Shown here piece by piece: positions 37,031 to 50,212 of a stretch of DNA of 64,000 bases. Source of the stretch: Sycon ciliatum (Eukaryota > Porifera > Calcarea > Leucosolenida > Sycettidae). Position 1 is the stretch's first letter, and every line of letters begins with the position of its first letter. The DNA lies in the NCBI RefSeq assembly GCF_964019385.1, contig NC_088653.1:9706790-9770789 (forward strand), read 5' to 3'. The notes beneath the pieces are model-generated. The model ran no database searches, was not told where the DNA came from, and saw only the letters and a list, made by a program, of their open reading frames with translations. A program made the position numbers and the translations under genes.

Positions 37031-37525
37031 AGCATTTGGAAGTTGGACTGGTTTCGGCTCCACAATCCAGTGTGTCCTTACTATAATATCTTTCGTGGCT
37101 GAGGTTGTTGGTATGTCTGTTGGCTCTGGGTTCCCAGTACTCAGTAGCCGAGGCTGGTTGGTAAATGGAAATTGGAGTTATCTAATAACTCCAATTTCAC
37201 TTCAAGGTACCAGCGCATCTAGTGTCTGCTTCTATCAAAGCAGCGTGCTGTATATACTGGTTACCCCAGGAAGTGTAGGGTGTGCATAGGTAACTGTCTT
37301 TGCCGTTTTATGCCGATGTACTCTGTGTGGTGTAGACCAGGTGTGCATTGATGGTCGATTCACATGGCTTCGCCAGTTTTGTGGATTAGACAGTTATCTG
37401 GCGCAAGTCTTGATCTGTCTCATCCAGATCTTGTTCGCTATCGTTGCTATAATAGAAAATCTGTGGGTGCACGTCCAGTGCACGTGCTTCTCTTGCGACG
37501 GGCGTATACATGATACACGGGACAT

Positions 37526-37572
<47 letters not shown>

Positions 37573-37701
37573 ATGTATTTGTGTACACGTGTGTATAAAT
37601 TATTATTTTTATTATTAGACACAATCTCATAGCATGTGACAAGCATAGCTAATGCAGGGAGAGAATCCCCTGAGACAAGGGCGTGTACATGTATTTGTGT
37701 A

Positions 37702-37798
<97 letters not shown>

Positions 37799-37825
37799 AT
37801 GTATTTGTGTACGTGTGTGTGTATA
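37526..37825 (+). repeat. Two (GT)n tracts with shared flanks
   Basis: TACATGTATTTGTGTACACG borders both tracts (37,570, 37,685 and 37,796), so the GT tract and flank were duplicated together. Confidence 0.9.
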
Positions 37826-38178
37826 AATGATGTGTACATCATGTATTTGTTTGTTTGTCACATACAGGTTACAGGTGTCTGCACTCTCCAACCAGGTCAT
37901 CGTTGTCATGGTCACTGAGGCCAGAGTCGGAACAGTGTCTGATGTCTTCCATTATCAATCAGTAGTCATGCTGGCTAGAAATTGGCCATTGTGGCAATTT
38001 GTTGTTTACTCTTTCACTTGCATAATGTCCTGCATGTTTGTACAACAATCTTTCTCTTGTTTACCTCAGTATTACAGAGAATTATGGATTTTGCGTTTAT
38101 GTTCACTGACATTTTCACTCGTCTTTTTCAAGTCTTTTTTATGAATGTATGTGTTTGTGAGTGTATGTGTATGTTGAA

Positions 38179-38216
<38 letters not shown>

Positions 38217-39890
38217 TTTGTATGTGCATGTGCACTTATTGCCGCCTACAAAATTTGCCTAGCTATTTTTGTAGCACGATGTGCTTGTGTGTAATGCCAT
38301 TTCACTTGCTATTCTTCTTCGTCATCAATGATGTCCATGTGTGTATTTGCCCTGAAGTTCCCGTTCGGCTTGCTTTTAGTACTACAACGTAACAGAACAC
38401 ACTGTCATGGTTGTTTGCATGTTGAACAGTTCGACTTGTTTTTATCCATCATTTCTGATCACAACATGCTTTGTGCATTTCACTGCAGCTTCACTTGCTT
38501 GTCTCCATCATTACCTCATGGAAATATGTATGTGTGCGTGTGTGCATTGCGATGTCACTTTTTTTTTACTTTTTTTTTTACATGACACAATTATCATGTT
38601 TGTGAACTACAGCACTGCAGTTTCGCTTGTTATTTTTCTCATCACTAAAGCACAGAATTTGTTTGTGTAACTCGCAGTTTCCCTCTTTTTTACCCATCAT
38701 TCCAGACCCCAGTGAGCTTTTTGTCATTGTTATTCCCTTGCTAGCCTACATCACTACCGACCTGCAATATGATTGCATGGGTGTGTGTGCAGTGATGTTT
38801 TCATTTGTTTTCTGTGACAGTTACACAACATGATGTGTTCGTGTACACTGCTGTTTCGCTTGTATCATTTTTCTTATCACTACAGCACAGAATACGTGTG
38901 TGGCTGGGTGTGTGGAATGATCATGCACTACCTTTATCCATGATGTGAGATCACAGTGTGGTCTTTGTGCAGCTCATCACTGTTTTCATTGCTATTTTCG
39001 TTGCTTTTTCACTGCCAGCTGTTTTCGTTGCATTTTCACTGCCAGCTGTCTTCGTTGCTTTCTTATTGCCAGCTGTTTTCGTTGCTTTTTTTGTTACTTT
39101 TCGCCTCTAGTATTCTACATGGTTGGAGTCGGCAATGTATTTTCATGCTCTGCTGTTTTCTGACTTTGTTTTCTGTATCAGTAAGGAACACACTTTGTCG
39201 CAACTGCACTTTACTTTGCATGCATTTTTATTACAGCACAGAATGTGTGTGTGTGTCTGCACTGATCTTGCACTTGTTTTCCTTATCATTGCACAACATG
39301 ATGCGTTTACACTTTGCCAAGGTTTACACCATGTACCACTGCTGCAATTGCCTTGCCGGATCATTACGTCATTACGTCATTACGTCATTACGGTACACAA
39401 CTTGTTGTACGGTGCACTGCACTTTCGCTATTTTCATCATCATTATTCGGAAGTCTTGTTTTTGTTATCCATACGGAGACCCGACCTTCACAGTGTGCCT
39501 GTGTGCTGTCTGCTGCTCAATGTGTTGTGCTGGATGCAATGTATGAGTGCGGTGAAGCATGTTACAGAGCTGTTTTCACCTGTGTGTGTACTGATGGTGA
39601 CTATAGCTCAGCTAATTTTTATGTAAATCCGTTTTTTCATCGCTCTCAAATAGATCAGGGATATGCTGAAGGCTGACATTTCATAATGGCAAAATTGGTC
39701 TGTGGAGAAACGACGTGGGGACAGAGAGATGGCTGACTATATACTTCATGATAACAGGAATCAGAAATAGAGCATAATTGTTTAAAGATGACTGCATGTG
39801 TGAGAGAGTAGTTATCTACGAAGTGCCTGTTGTCCTGGTAACTAATCTCAGGTAACAAGGACTTATCCTTAAGGCCGTACTAACTATATG
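37826..39890. other. T-rich intergenic DNA, no gene
   Basis: Contains a GT run at 38,178-38,215 and three ~30-bp copies of CTGCCAGCTGTTTTCGTTGC-type sequence at 38,995-39,085. Open frames here are Phe/Cys-rich from composition and show no family. Confidence 0.6.
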
Positions 39891-39896
39891 ATGATT

Positions 39897-40362
39897 GTAT
39901 TACATGTGTACTTAGGTGTTGCACTGCACCATGCATTTTACACACTACACAGTACAGTACATGTGTACTTAGGTGTTGCACTGCACCATGCATTTTACAC
40001 ACAACACAGTACAGTACATGTGTACTTAGGTGTTGCACTGCACCATGCATTTTACACACTACACAGTACAGTACATGTGCACTTAGGTGTTGCACTGCAC
40101 CATGCATTTTACACACTACATAGTACAGTACATCCGTACTTAGGTGTTGCACTGCACCATGCATTTTACACACCACACAGTACAGTACATGTGTACTTAG
40201 GTGTTGCACTGCACCATGCATTTTAAACACTACACAGTACAGTACATGTGTACTTAGGTGTTGCACTGCACCATGCATTTTACACACTACACAGTACAGT
40301 ACATGTGTACTTAGGTGTTGCACTGCATCATGCATTTTACACACTACAGAGTACAGTTTTGC
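39897..40362 (+). repeat. 60-bp tandem repeat, ~8 copies
   Basis: The unit contains TACTTAGGTGTTGCACTGCA and CCATGCATTTTACACAC, 93% or better between copies by eye. It is a multiple of three, so a 20-residue repeat ORF appears on the minus strand; I see no other coding sign. Confidence 0.95.
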
Positions 40363-40418
40363 ACAGAAATAACTACTTGCCGTCATTCCATAGTATACAT
40401 TAGTACATGATGACTGAG

Positions 40419-40588
40419 CAGTCGTGGCCAAAGAAATCCAATTGGCCAACCCACGTGACAAAAGCAATGCCAAGTCTCATGCGGCCGCTGCGGCCGTCAG
40501 ATCAGTTTTAGGAACGTGCATGAAGTCATTGGAGTGCAAACGCTGAGCTACTTTTGACTTGCGGGTGTGATTCCTTTGGCCACGACTG
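40419..40588. mobile_element. MITE with CAGTCGTGGCCAAAG ends, 170 bp
   Basis: CAGTCGTGGCCAAAGAAATC and its imperfect complement at the right end. A relative with the same kind of ends lies at 54,676-54,948. Confidence 0.7.
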
Positions 40589-40879
40589 AAGTACATGTTA
40601 CGCTGGTGCATAGACCGATTCCGACAATGTAGGAAAGGAAGTGGCTTTCTTTTACATCACACCAAGCCCTACCAATGATGTATGACATATTTCAGAAGGT
40701 TAGCACGAGAGAGCGCCGGGAGATAGCTTATGGGATGGGTCCAGATAGTTTGGTGGTTCCCGTAGGGTGGAGACCAAGAGAGTAGCCAACAGATCGTCTC
40801 TATGTATGACTGAATGACACGATGTGTGTGACTAGGACCAGTTCCAGTACAGCAGGGTACACAACAGCAAGGATCCATC

Positions 40880-41058
40880 ATCATTGAACAGTTATCACAC
40901 TTGCTACATGCACTGACATCATCATTGAACAGTTATCACACTTGCTATGCACTGACATCATCATTGAACAGTTATCACACTTGCTACATGCACTGACATC
41001 ATCATTGAACAGTTATCACACTTGCACTGACATCATCATTGAACAGTTATCAGACTTG
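40880..41058 (+). repeat. ~41-bp tandem repeat, about 4-5 copies
   Basis: Units of CATCATTGAACAGTTATCAC plus ACTTGCTACATGCACTGA, some shortened. Confidence 0.9.
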
Positions 41059-41755
41059 CTACGCTACGTTATTCGCCCGTACAAGAGGCTTTGTACAACC
41101 ATAATTGGCGGCCCTATGAGTGATAGGTATGCGGCTGGAGGTACAGATGTACTTCAAGTACATGTTCAAATAGAGTGATGCTTCGTAACTGGTCTAGAGC
41201 GGTAGGTTTGCGCCTCTTGCCGGATTTCAATGAGTGCAACTGTAGTGAGTGCTATTGAACTGTACAAGCGTTTAGCAGCTTACCAGGTCACCAAATGTCT
41301 TAGGTACCTGTCTTCAGTTTTGTGATCAGAAACTGCACGTTCCTACCGTCAAATCTCTTAAATCCTTTGAGAGAAATTTCGAATTGTCATGTATTCCCCC
41401 ATTCTGTTCTTTTATTGTTGGTGTTCTGATTTGCACAAGTTTCCCTTCCTTTTCTTATTTTTCTTATTTTTGCCATGGCTGGCTATAATCGCCCTCACAT
41501 CCTCCTTGATTGGCCTTGGCCACGAGTGTGTGCGCAATAATAATAAATATTAATATTACCCGCCCGTCACTATTAAATAGAAAAATAGAATTTTTTTATA
41601 TTTTTCTTCCAAAACTCTACACAGCGCAAATTTCCTTACCACTTCCATGATTATAAACTGTAGATCGCCAGGTTAATGATATTCAGCATCACCTCAGTTA
41701 CAAACATGAGTGTAGGTCGAACTGTCATGTTTCAAATATTTTCTTCACCCTTGCC

Positions 41756-41778
41756 ACCCCCCCCCCCCCCCCCCCTCC
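41756..41778 (+). repeat. Poly-C tract
   Basis: Run of C with one T. Assembly length may be unreliable. Confidence 0.9.
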
Positions 41779-41998
41779 CCCGCGCTCCTATACACATACA
41801 CACTTACTTGTTCTTTTGTACTTGTTGCGCATTGCCAAACCTGGTCAAGTGGGTCTTTCCGGGAGAGCGGAGAGGGTCTTTAAAGGAATCTTGGAAAGAT
41901 GACACAACTGGCTATTGAATTACGCAACAGCCGACACAACCTAAATTCGCCAATTCTCTGGGTGAACATGAAAATGATCCCATTATGAGCACACCAAA

Positions 41999-41999
<1 letters not shown>

Positions 42000-42041
<42 letters not shown>

Positions 42042-42125
42042 CAACATACACATATATACACCCACCCACAACCACACTCTCTCACACACACACACACACA
42101 CACAAACACAAACACACAAACACAC
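42000..42125 (+). repeat. (CA)n microsatellite
   Basis: CA run with AT and AA interruptions. Confidence 0.95.
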
Positions 42126-42199
42126 ACATACAAACCACAAACAAACCACGCACATGCACACAAACAGAAGTGTATTGCTGTAAATAATTCGAACAGTAG

Positions 42200-43980
42200 A
42201 GGGCAGCGAAGAAATGGAAAAAGAGAGGATGAGCAGGAATAAAGAAATTATGACAGAAAATGGGCCTGATGTATGTAGAGGCGACGGTTTGAAATAGGAC
42301 ACAGGTTGCAAACCGGAACGGACTCAATATTCACTTTCTCTCTTGATATTTTGATTAGAAAACATATGTCACAGTGAGACTACGATGTGTTATACTCCTG
42401 GCCAAAATTTCATGGCTCTGCGATGACCAGAAGCGCCATACCAAGCAGGTGAGTTTTTGACGTGTTCCTTCCCACTGCGACTTGAGTTTTATGACTTTCG
42501 AAAAAATAATCAACTTCTTGTCGCAGGTAAACAGCGGCTTGCCTCTCGCCAATAAAACACATAGCAATCAAAACTAATGGAAGCACACACAAGGCTTATT
42601 GTTACTCTGTACTGGCCGTCGTGGAGCGATAGCAATTACCTAATTTCAGACCCAGAGTGAATTTGACGTGCACTCTAAAACGTGTCCGGTTTGGAGCCAC
42701 CTCTGATTTGAACGTTTTTGAAGCGAAAAATTGGGCAACTTGGAGGCAATGGGTCAACACAAAGGAGTGGCTCATTTCGATTGACTTTGGCCCCAGAGCA
42801 AACTTCAACACGCCAGTTTCCTTCCACAAACATATTTCGAGTGAAAAATCAACGCTGATGATCGGTTTGGGTCTATACAAATTTGGCTGTCAAAGCGTCC
42901 CGGTATCGAACCGTCTACTCTACAGTGTGCTCATTCTTGTAGTTTCACTAATGAGCCATGACATTCAAAGAGCAGCCATTACCTATGGACAAGCCTCTTG
43001 TACGGGCAAAGCAAATGTGCTTACATAATTATTATAACAGAAAATCTCAATACCAAAAAAATGAACAAAACGTCAAGATTCTGAAGAAAGAAAAACTCAA
43101 TCCAATACCTATTCTGTGAACAGAAATTCGGTGAACATGCTGTCGATGAACCTGTTTTATGGGAACCTGATTTTCGGCGATATGAACAGTCGCTAAATCT
43201 TACACTCTGTGAAATGTGTTTCGGTGAACCGTTGTTCTGTGAATGATTGTTCTGTGAACGCGCTTTTGGTGAACCGTTGGGATACCAAACCACAACAACA
43301 GTTCATAATACCCGGGTATTCGCAATGACTGTCCCCACTCAGAGTTTTCCCGTCTTGTCCATAGAAATGTCACTCGATGTAATGACTACCTAGAAATATC
43401 AGGACACGAAATGTCATGCGCCTCACTGTCCGGGTTACACGGTGGTCAGTGGCTGGTACAACCAGGAAAATAGGTTTGCGACATGCAAGACGTGTACAGT
43501 GACCACTGCATGACAAAAACACGCACTGTAACAGACTTAGTTTTACTTTCCTATACCTACTGTACAGGTAACCATGTAGTACTTGAAGTCTCGTGTAGCC
43601 TTGTACGGACATGATATCATAGATGCTGGGATCACCTTCTTTTATTTTGGTTTGTTTTCCCTCTTCCGACGCATTCCCTTTTTTCGTGCTGATGCTAGCA
43701 CCACTGGTAGGTATAGTTCGTCCAGACGCACCAACACCACTATTCTGTAGTAACCATAATCTCATTGTTCTTTATAGTTCTTTTCACAATATTTGTTGCT
43801 GTGGGATATAGCTTGTGCACATTTCAGCTGCGCTCCCCTTGCCCTCATAGGTCCTAGCACAACATTGAACATTCCAAGCTGGAAGGCTGTTGGTGTGGGC
43901 AGCTACAAGTTAAGTGTCCAGCTGATGTCCTGTTGTCGGCGGGTTGTGGGGGGGGGGGGGGGCTGTCTGGCTTGTACACC
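42200..43980. other. Body of array unit 1, no recognisable gene
   Basis: Holds low-level repeats of TTCGGTGAAC and TTCTGTGAAC (43,110-43,275). Short frames near 42,600-43,028 on both strands have no known domain. A G run lies at 43,951-43,962. Confidence 0.5.
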
Positions 43981-44799
43981 GGATCTTTGGACCAAAGGGC
44001 TAAGCTACTACACCTCTGTCGGTTTCTGACGCCTTATCATTGGGCAAGGGTGTTCTCCTCTTGGTTTGTTTTGCTGACATGTCCAAAGGCCACTACAGAC
44101 GTCGTGAGCACAATCCCATCCAAACTGCATATTTGAGGCCCTGGGAGTGATAGGAGTGCGGACGGACGAGTAAGGTTATGCACTCGTAACTATTCCAGGG
44201 CACTAGTTTTCCTCCTTCGGCCGGATTTTAGTCAACTGTCGTTAGCGCTGTAGAGATATGCAAGCGGTTAGCAGCTAAATAGGGTACAAAATGTCTCTAT
44301 GGTACCCGTCTTCGGTTTCATGGATACCAACTGACCATTCCAGCAGTCAAATTCACAAATCTCAGTTACAAACATGAGTGTAGGTCCAACGTTCATGTTT
44401 CAAATATTTTCTTCACCCGAGCCAACCCCGACACTGGGTCTCATGGACATGCCTCATTGTTTGTGACGTATGGACAGTAGCTGGAGGAGTGCAAACCTAT
44501 TAGTATACTCCAAGTCCAAGGCATGGGTGTGGGTGTGGGTGTGATGGTTAATGGCTGCTCTTTGTATGATAGTGCTCAATAGTGAAACTGCACCAATCAT
44601 CACAGACAGGGTTGCTACAGGTCATCATTCTTCTAGTTTCACAGTTAATATGTGTAGCTAGAGTGACGGGAGGGGTGGGGGTGAGGGGGGGGGGGCAATA
44701 TCGCTTCTAAACCGGATCAATTTACAAAAGGCTACAAGCACGAGTCGTTCAACCCTGCAGTACAACTGCATTTTACATCGATGCCGAGAACATGGAAAC

Positions 44800-45055
44800 G
44801 TTCATGCTACTCTTTGGACAACGTCACCGTATGTCTGACTGGTGGTCGCTTAAGACAAGCTGAAGCCGTCACAACATTCGCAGCCAGTTCAACCAGCATG
44901 ATTTGGATTGGGTAATGCCAAGGAACTGCAGCAGAAACTGGAAAACATTCTGAAATGTGAAAACGTTTAGAAAACACTAGCAAATCCAGCCCAAGCAAGT
45001 GTGGTCAGCCGAAGAGAGTAACGGTGGTAGTGGTGAAATCAACCAAGAAATCAAA
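44800..45055 (-). other. Conserved flank downstream of ORF A
   Basis: Clearly related to 47,735-47,990 downstream of ORF B (shared AACGTCACC/ATCGTCACTATG, TTCAACC, ATTCTGAAATG). Probably 3' UTR or flanking sequence of the tandem genes. Confidence 0.55.
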
Positions 45056-45255
45056 CACTACCGTCATAATACTTTTGTACAAGAATTGTCTTAATTATAC
45101 TAAAATCAACCATGGTGGAGGTGATAGCAATCTTTAACAAATTAACAAAAAAAGAAACCTGTGAAATACGATATGAACACAATATGCATTTTCTGAATAG
45201 TAAAGGACAGAATGATGACAGTGATATACATGCATTGATGCAATTGTTGTCATGA

Positions 45256-46313
45256 TCATGATTTGGGCAGCAGATGTGAGTGAGACTCCAACCTGGTATA
45301 CCGGCCATAGTATGCACTGAGTTCTCTAGAAGTAGACTCCGTCGGATAGCTTGGATCATACTGTGGAGGGTTAGAATTAGCATAGCCATTAATGCGTAAC
45401 GTGGGGCGAGGATCATCTATGTTATAGAAGGGATTGTCTGGAATATACAAGCATCCAACAGGCCACGTTGAATACCAGTTAACATCATAATCAGTGTGGT
45501 ATAGACTATAGACAGAACGTAAACTGAATGCATGGTCGATTGGCAAGAAAACGTGAAAATGGGACAACGTGTTGGGAAGGAATCTGAGAAGTCGATTTTA
45601 ATTTGAAACGCGAGAAACCTGTTCGACTTTGGTAATGGGCGCATAAATTCTCTAAAACTCGCTATCCCTAGGAAGAAAACGAGGCATATGTTCCGCTGCA
45701 GTAAACTTAAATCCAAAGCACTTGTCTTGTAATGACAGCAAAAATCTAAGTTAACCAGACCAGACCAGACACCACCAGTCAAGTTAAAAAATACGGTCTC
45801 ACTTATTAGCTGAAAACCTTCCAGCCTGTATTGCATGCGTCTAATGTGAGGTAAAATTCCTAAATGTGCACGTCGCAGGCACTTGACTATGGATGTTTGG
45901 TACAGCTGACTGGGGTTGAGTTTCTTCATCGACCCTCCGGGAGCGTTAAGATGAAAAGACCTAGATAATCTCTCAGAACGATTATCACTGTGTCGGAATG
46001 TAGTCATCCAATGTAACATCTCCATGGTAACCGCTTCCATGCATTCCACCGGACAATGTTTCATTGCTATCGTTACGTCCAGTCTTGAACGGGATACATT
46101 ATCATGGTTCAATGCACGTAGTACACTCCTGAACGTCTCATTAAACAGAACATCGGTCTGGAAATCTCGACACTTGAACGTCACTTCAACGAAAAGCTCA
46201 AATGGTTCACAATCACTGGGTACACAAATTTCCCAATCTACCGTTTGATCGGTTTTCTTGAAATGTTTACTGACCTGACAAGGACTGTAGATTAGCTCTA
46301 TCTTCTTCACCAT
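45256..46313 (-). pseudogene. ORF A of a tandem family of unknown function, frameshifted
   Basis: The start chosen is ATG at 46,313, because homology with ORF B begins there (MVKKIELIYSPCQVS versus MERKLTLIYSPCQVS); an in-frame ATG 17 codons upstream is also possible. The proteins share QTVDWEIC, TFKCRDFQTD, FRSVLRAL, CP-ECM, SQLYQTS, LDFCC and QRN-CL. Relative to ORF B, 34 nt are missing near 45,578-45,588, shifting the frame: the first frame stops at 45,417, while homology continues in another frame (TLSHFHVFLP...STWPVG...HSHLLPKS) to 45,256. Family unknown; no signal peptide is visible. The SQLYQTS...LRR stretch faintly recalls a SOCS box, a weak idea. Confidence 0.6.
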
Positions 46314-48140
46314 GTCTGCTGTTGACGGAATGAAACAGATCGGCTGGACGTCAGGTAACGACACTAGATTGCCGTTGGTGATGCTACACCTCGGCCTTTA
46401 TTCTATCACAGGAATAGCAGCCAATTATCGTGTCCTAACTGCACGTCTTCGCTTGATCCTGGTTAACACAAACTGAGCGCTGTGCTCCCTGACACAAAAG
46501 TATTTCTATGTGTGGGAAACCTGACAGTTTACAGCTGTGGTTCTGTCAATAGCGCTAATCGACTCAGCCTGTGGCGATATTTGACGCCTGATCATTGCGT
46601 TGGGGGTGTCTTTTTTATTATAATATAGATCATGCTCCTAACAACATGATTTTAATACAAAGTTTACATACATACATACTTACTACACCAGTGCTGGCCG
46701 AAACCCAATCGAAGCCAAAGTACTTTTTTGGTGGCCTGTGAGTGATAGGAAAATGGCAAAATGTGTTTTGTTCGCCCGTGCAAGAGGCTTTGTACAAGCA
46801 TAATTGGCGGCCTATGAGTGATAGGAATGCGGCTGCAGGTACAGATGTACATGTTCAAATGAAGTGATGCTTTGCAACTGGTCTAGAGCGGTAGGTTTGT
46901 ACTTCTTGCCGGATTTCAATGAGTGCAACTGTAGTTAGTGCTATTTAGCTGTACAAGCGGCGTTCAGATTCACCAACACGACTACTCTGTAATACCCACA
47001 TTCCCATTGCTCTCTATTCTACTTCTCACATTCTGTTATTGCCGTGGGGCATAGTTTGTGCACATTTTAGCTGCGGTCAATTACCCCTCCTAGCTCCTAG
47101 CACAACATTGAATCTTCCAAGCTGGTAGTATGTTGGTTTGGGCACTGAATATTTGTTAGAGCTACATGCAAGGTTTCCCTGTAATTGAATTTCTCAGTAG
47201 CCTGTCAGTGTTGTGCTAAGTTACCACGCTTTCTGTGTATTATCTTGTAACAGTATTGTACAGTAACTCATAACACGTGATCCATACGTCACGTGATCCA
47301 TACGTCACGTGATCCATACGTCCAGTCTTCTGTTTACAGTTCCTTCTTTTTCTTTTTACTTTCCACTTCTTATTTTTTTTCTCTGCTCGCTGTGGTTGGC
47401 TAAGAAAACCCTGCAATCGCAGTGCAAAGTGTTCAGTGTCAGATCTTGCCATTTACGCAGCATAGTTTTGAATAAAACTGTTAAACTAAACGGTGTGGAT
47501 GATTGATACTGGCCGGTCTCACCACGACAGAAGGTTTGCAACTTCCCTTACACTTTCTTGCAGTGATTGTGACCTGGTGACAATCTGTGATAATGCCTGC
47601 ACTGTCTGGAGCTAATGCACTGTTCTCGGGAGAGGGGGAGTATCAATTGACAAGAAGACTAGAATTATGAGTCGTTAAAGCCCTGCAATACATGTACATC
47701 TTACATCGATGCAGAGGAAATGAAAGGTTCATGTTACACTTTGCACATCGTCACTATGTGCCTGACAGGTGGTATTCTAAGAGCATCTGAAACAGCCAAA
47801 ACCTTCCCAGCCTGTTCAACCTGCATGGTTTGGATGGTGTAATGCCAGGGAACCTCAGCAGACATGGAAACCATTCTGAAATGCGAAAAAGGTTTTGAAG
47901 AATAGCAAATCAAACACAGGCAAGTGAGGTCGACCAAATAACTTAACGGTGATGGTTATGAAGTCAACGTAGAAATCACACTCAACTGGGATAATGCTTG
48001 TGTGCAGCAAAATTTTAAATTAAACTAAGATTAGCTGTTCAAGAAATCTGTGGAAGACAACATTAACACAATATTGGTTTTCTGAATAGAAAACATCAGA
48101 TCAAAATGAAATGCATCCACTGATCTAGATGTTGGAATGT

Positions 48141-49196
48141 TCATGACTTGGGCAGCATATGCGAGTGAGACTCGCACGTGGTGCAACGTTCATATGGACT
48201 TGGTGCTCCTCTACTAGATACCATCGGGTAGATTGGATCACACCATAGATATTCCCAATGAGTATTGATACAAATGCATAATTTGCTGACAGAATCACCA
48301 CTTTTATAGAACAGTATGTCTGGATTATACAATCTTCCAACAGGCCACGTTGATTTCCAGCCAAAATTCCGGTGGTCTGGAGATGCTATCCTCAAGAAAC
48401 GGTCAGCTGGCAGGAATGCTTGAAAATAGGACAACGTGTTGAGAAGGTATTTGATGGCAAGTAAAACCACTGGTATGCAGACTTGACAGCAATCGATTTT
48501 GATTTCAAACATGTTCCACCTCCACTTTCGTGCTGGATTTGCAAAGTCTACCAAACTCCCTATTCCTAAAATAAAAATAAGGCATAGATTTCGCTGGTGT
48601 AAATTAAATTCCAAAGATCTTGTCTTGTGAGGACAGCAAAAATCTAATTTAATACCAAATTCATTTTGTCGATAATACGCGTCCTCAGTCATTAACTGAG
48701 AACCTTCTAGCGTGTACTGCATGTATGTGCATGTTTCTAAATTTACACGTCGCAGGTAATACAGCATGGATGTTTGGTACAGCTGACTGAGGGTGATGTT
48801 CTTCATAGACCTCCCGCGAATATTAAGATGATAGGACGGAGAGAGTTTCTCACAACCATCATCATTGCTTCCGAAAGTCTTCTGCAAGTGAAGTATCTCC
48901 AAAGTAACCGTTGCCATGCATTCTAGAGGACAATTTTTTATTGCTAACTTTAGACTGGGTACATGATCATGCGTCAATGCACGCAGTACACTTCTGAACA
49001 TCACATTGAACGGAACATCTGTCTGGAAATCTCTACACTTGAACGTAATTTGAACGAAAAAATAAGGTAGTTGAAAAGGTGTCCCTAATGGTGTACACGG
49101 AGGGAAACAAATTTCCCAATCTACAGTTTGGCGTGTTTTCTGGTAATGGTTACTAACCTGACAAGGACTGTAAATTAGCGTCAGCTTCCTCTCCAT
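48141..49196 (-). CDS. ORF B, intact member of the tandem family, unknown function
   Basis: 351 codons in one exon from ATG at 49,196 to a stop at 48,141. A stop lies in frame about 40 nt upstream, which supports this start. It is homologous to ORF A along its whole length, and conserved residues are concentrated in several Cys-containing blocks (IYSPCQVS, TFKCRDFQTDV, KNCPLECM, LDFCCPHKT, CTTCESHSHMLPKS), so a Cys-rich globular domain is plausible. Two hydrophobic stretches (NLCLIFILGIGSL and VCIPVVLLAIKYLL) may be buried strands or weak membrane segments. The preserved frame against a diverged paralogue is the best evidence that it codes. I do not recognise the family. Confidence 0.6.
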   Translation of the reverse strand: MERKLTLIYSPCQVSNHYQKTRQTVDWEICFPPCTPLGTPFQLPYFFVQITFKCRDFQTDVPFNVMFRSVLRALTHDHVPSLKLAIKNCPLECMATVTLEILHLQKTFGSNDDGCEKLSPSYHLNIRGRSMKNITLSQLYQTSMLYYLRRVNLETCTYMQYTLEGSQLMTEDAYYRQNEFGIKLDFCCPHKTRSLEFNLHQRNLCLIFILGIGSLVDFANPARKWRWNMFEIKIDCCQVCIPVVLLAIKYLLNTLSYFQAFLPADRFLRIASPDHRNFGWKSTWPVGRLYNPDILFYKSGDSVSKLCICINTHWEYLWCDPIYPMVSSRGAPSPYERCTTCESHSHMLPKS

Positions 49197-50212
49197 GTCT
49201 TGTACTGGCGGAATGGAATAGATCGGCTGTTGATGTCAGGTATGGGACACCAGGTAACTGTTGTTGATCTTAATCCTCAGTCTTTGTTCTGGCGCGGGAT
49301 TGGCAGCCAACGAACGTGTTCTAACTGCACGTCTTCGCTTAATCCTGGTATACACTAACTGAACGCTGTTCTCGCTGACACACAGGTATTTCTATGTGTC
49401 AAAAACCTGACACTCTACATCTGTGGTCCTGTCCACAGCGCTAATCAACTCCGCCTTTGGCGATCTCTGACGCTTGATAGTTGGGCTGGGCGTGTTGCCT
49501 TTTGATTGTTTTGATTGTTTTGCTGATTGCTCATAAAAACGAGATTTTCAAAGTCTACTACTGTTATGCGTGGCGAAATCGAATCCAAAGTGAATATTTG
49601 GTGCCTTGGGAGTGGTACGAATGCGATTGGACGTAGATATGTACAGGTGAAAGGATGCAATCATGACTGGCCCAGAGCGCTGGTTTAGCACCTTTGTCCG
49701 TATTTCAGTTAACATTACTGTAGTTTGCGCTATTGAGCTGTGCAAGCTTTTAGCAGCTTACCAGGTCACCAAATATCACAGGTAGCCGTGTTCGGTTTTC
49801 AGATCAGCAACTGTACGTTTCTACAGTCAAATCTTTGGCCAAAGTGTTAAATTGTCACGTATGGTCAGCGCATCACTGTTTTCCTTTAATCTTCCATAGT
49901 TTTATACACCGGACATTTGCTTACAACTTATATGTAACATGTAGATGGATTGGCTCATGATATTCAGTTCAATCTCATGATGCAGTTACTTCCAAATGTA
50001 CAAACATGAGTGCTGGTCTAAGTTCCATGTTTCAAATACTGAAGTATTTGTTCCCCCGACCCAGCACGGACACTGGGTTGATGTACAAGTGATAATTCTT
50101 GCAATTTCACTAATGAGCAAAGCCATCCAAAGAGCAGCCATTAACCGTCACACCCATGCTTTGGACTTAGAGGAGTATACTAGTATGTTTGTGCTCCTCC
50201 TGCTACTGTCAG

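Larger units (their letters stand above)
41070..50210. repeat. Tandem array of four ~2.7-3 kb units
   Basis: A marker block (ACTGGTCTAGAGCGGTAGGT-like, then GGATTTCAATGAGTGCAACT-like) recurs at about 41,190, 44,185, 46,875 and 49,665. A second marker, ACAAACATGAGTG, recurs at 41,702, 44,370 and 49,998. Units 2 and 3 contain the related minus-strand ORFs (45.3-46.3 and 48.1-49.2 kb) with homologous 5' and 3' flanks. Unit 1 has the flanks but no related ORF, and unit 4 is partial. Copies are well diverged, so the array is old. Confidence 0.75.

Noticed and set aside
38956-39626. Overlapping ORFs of 120-196 residues in T-rich DNA
   Set aside because: Composition-driven Phe/Cys/Leu frames with no domain, no splice context and overlapping each other in several frames.
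39880-40473. 197-residue minus-strand ORF
   Set aside because: Consists of the 60-bp tandem repeat translated.
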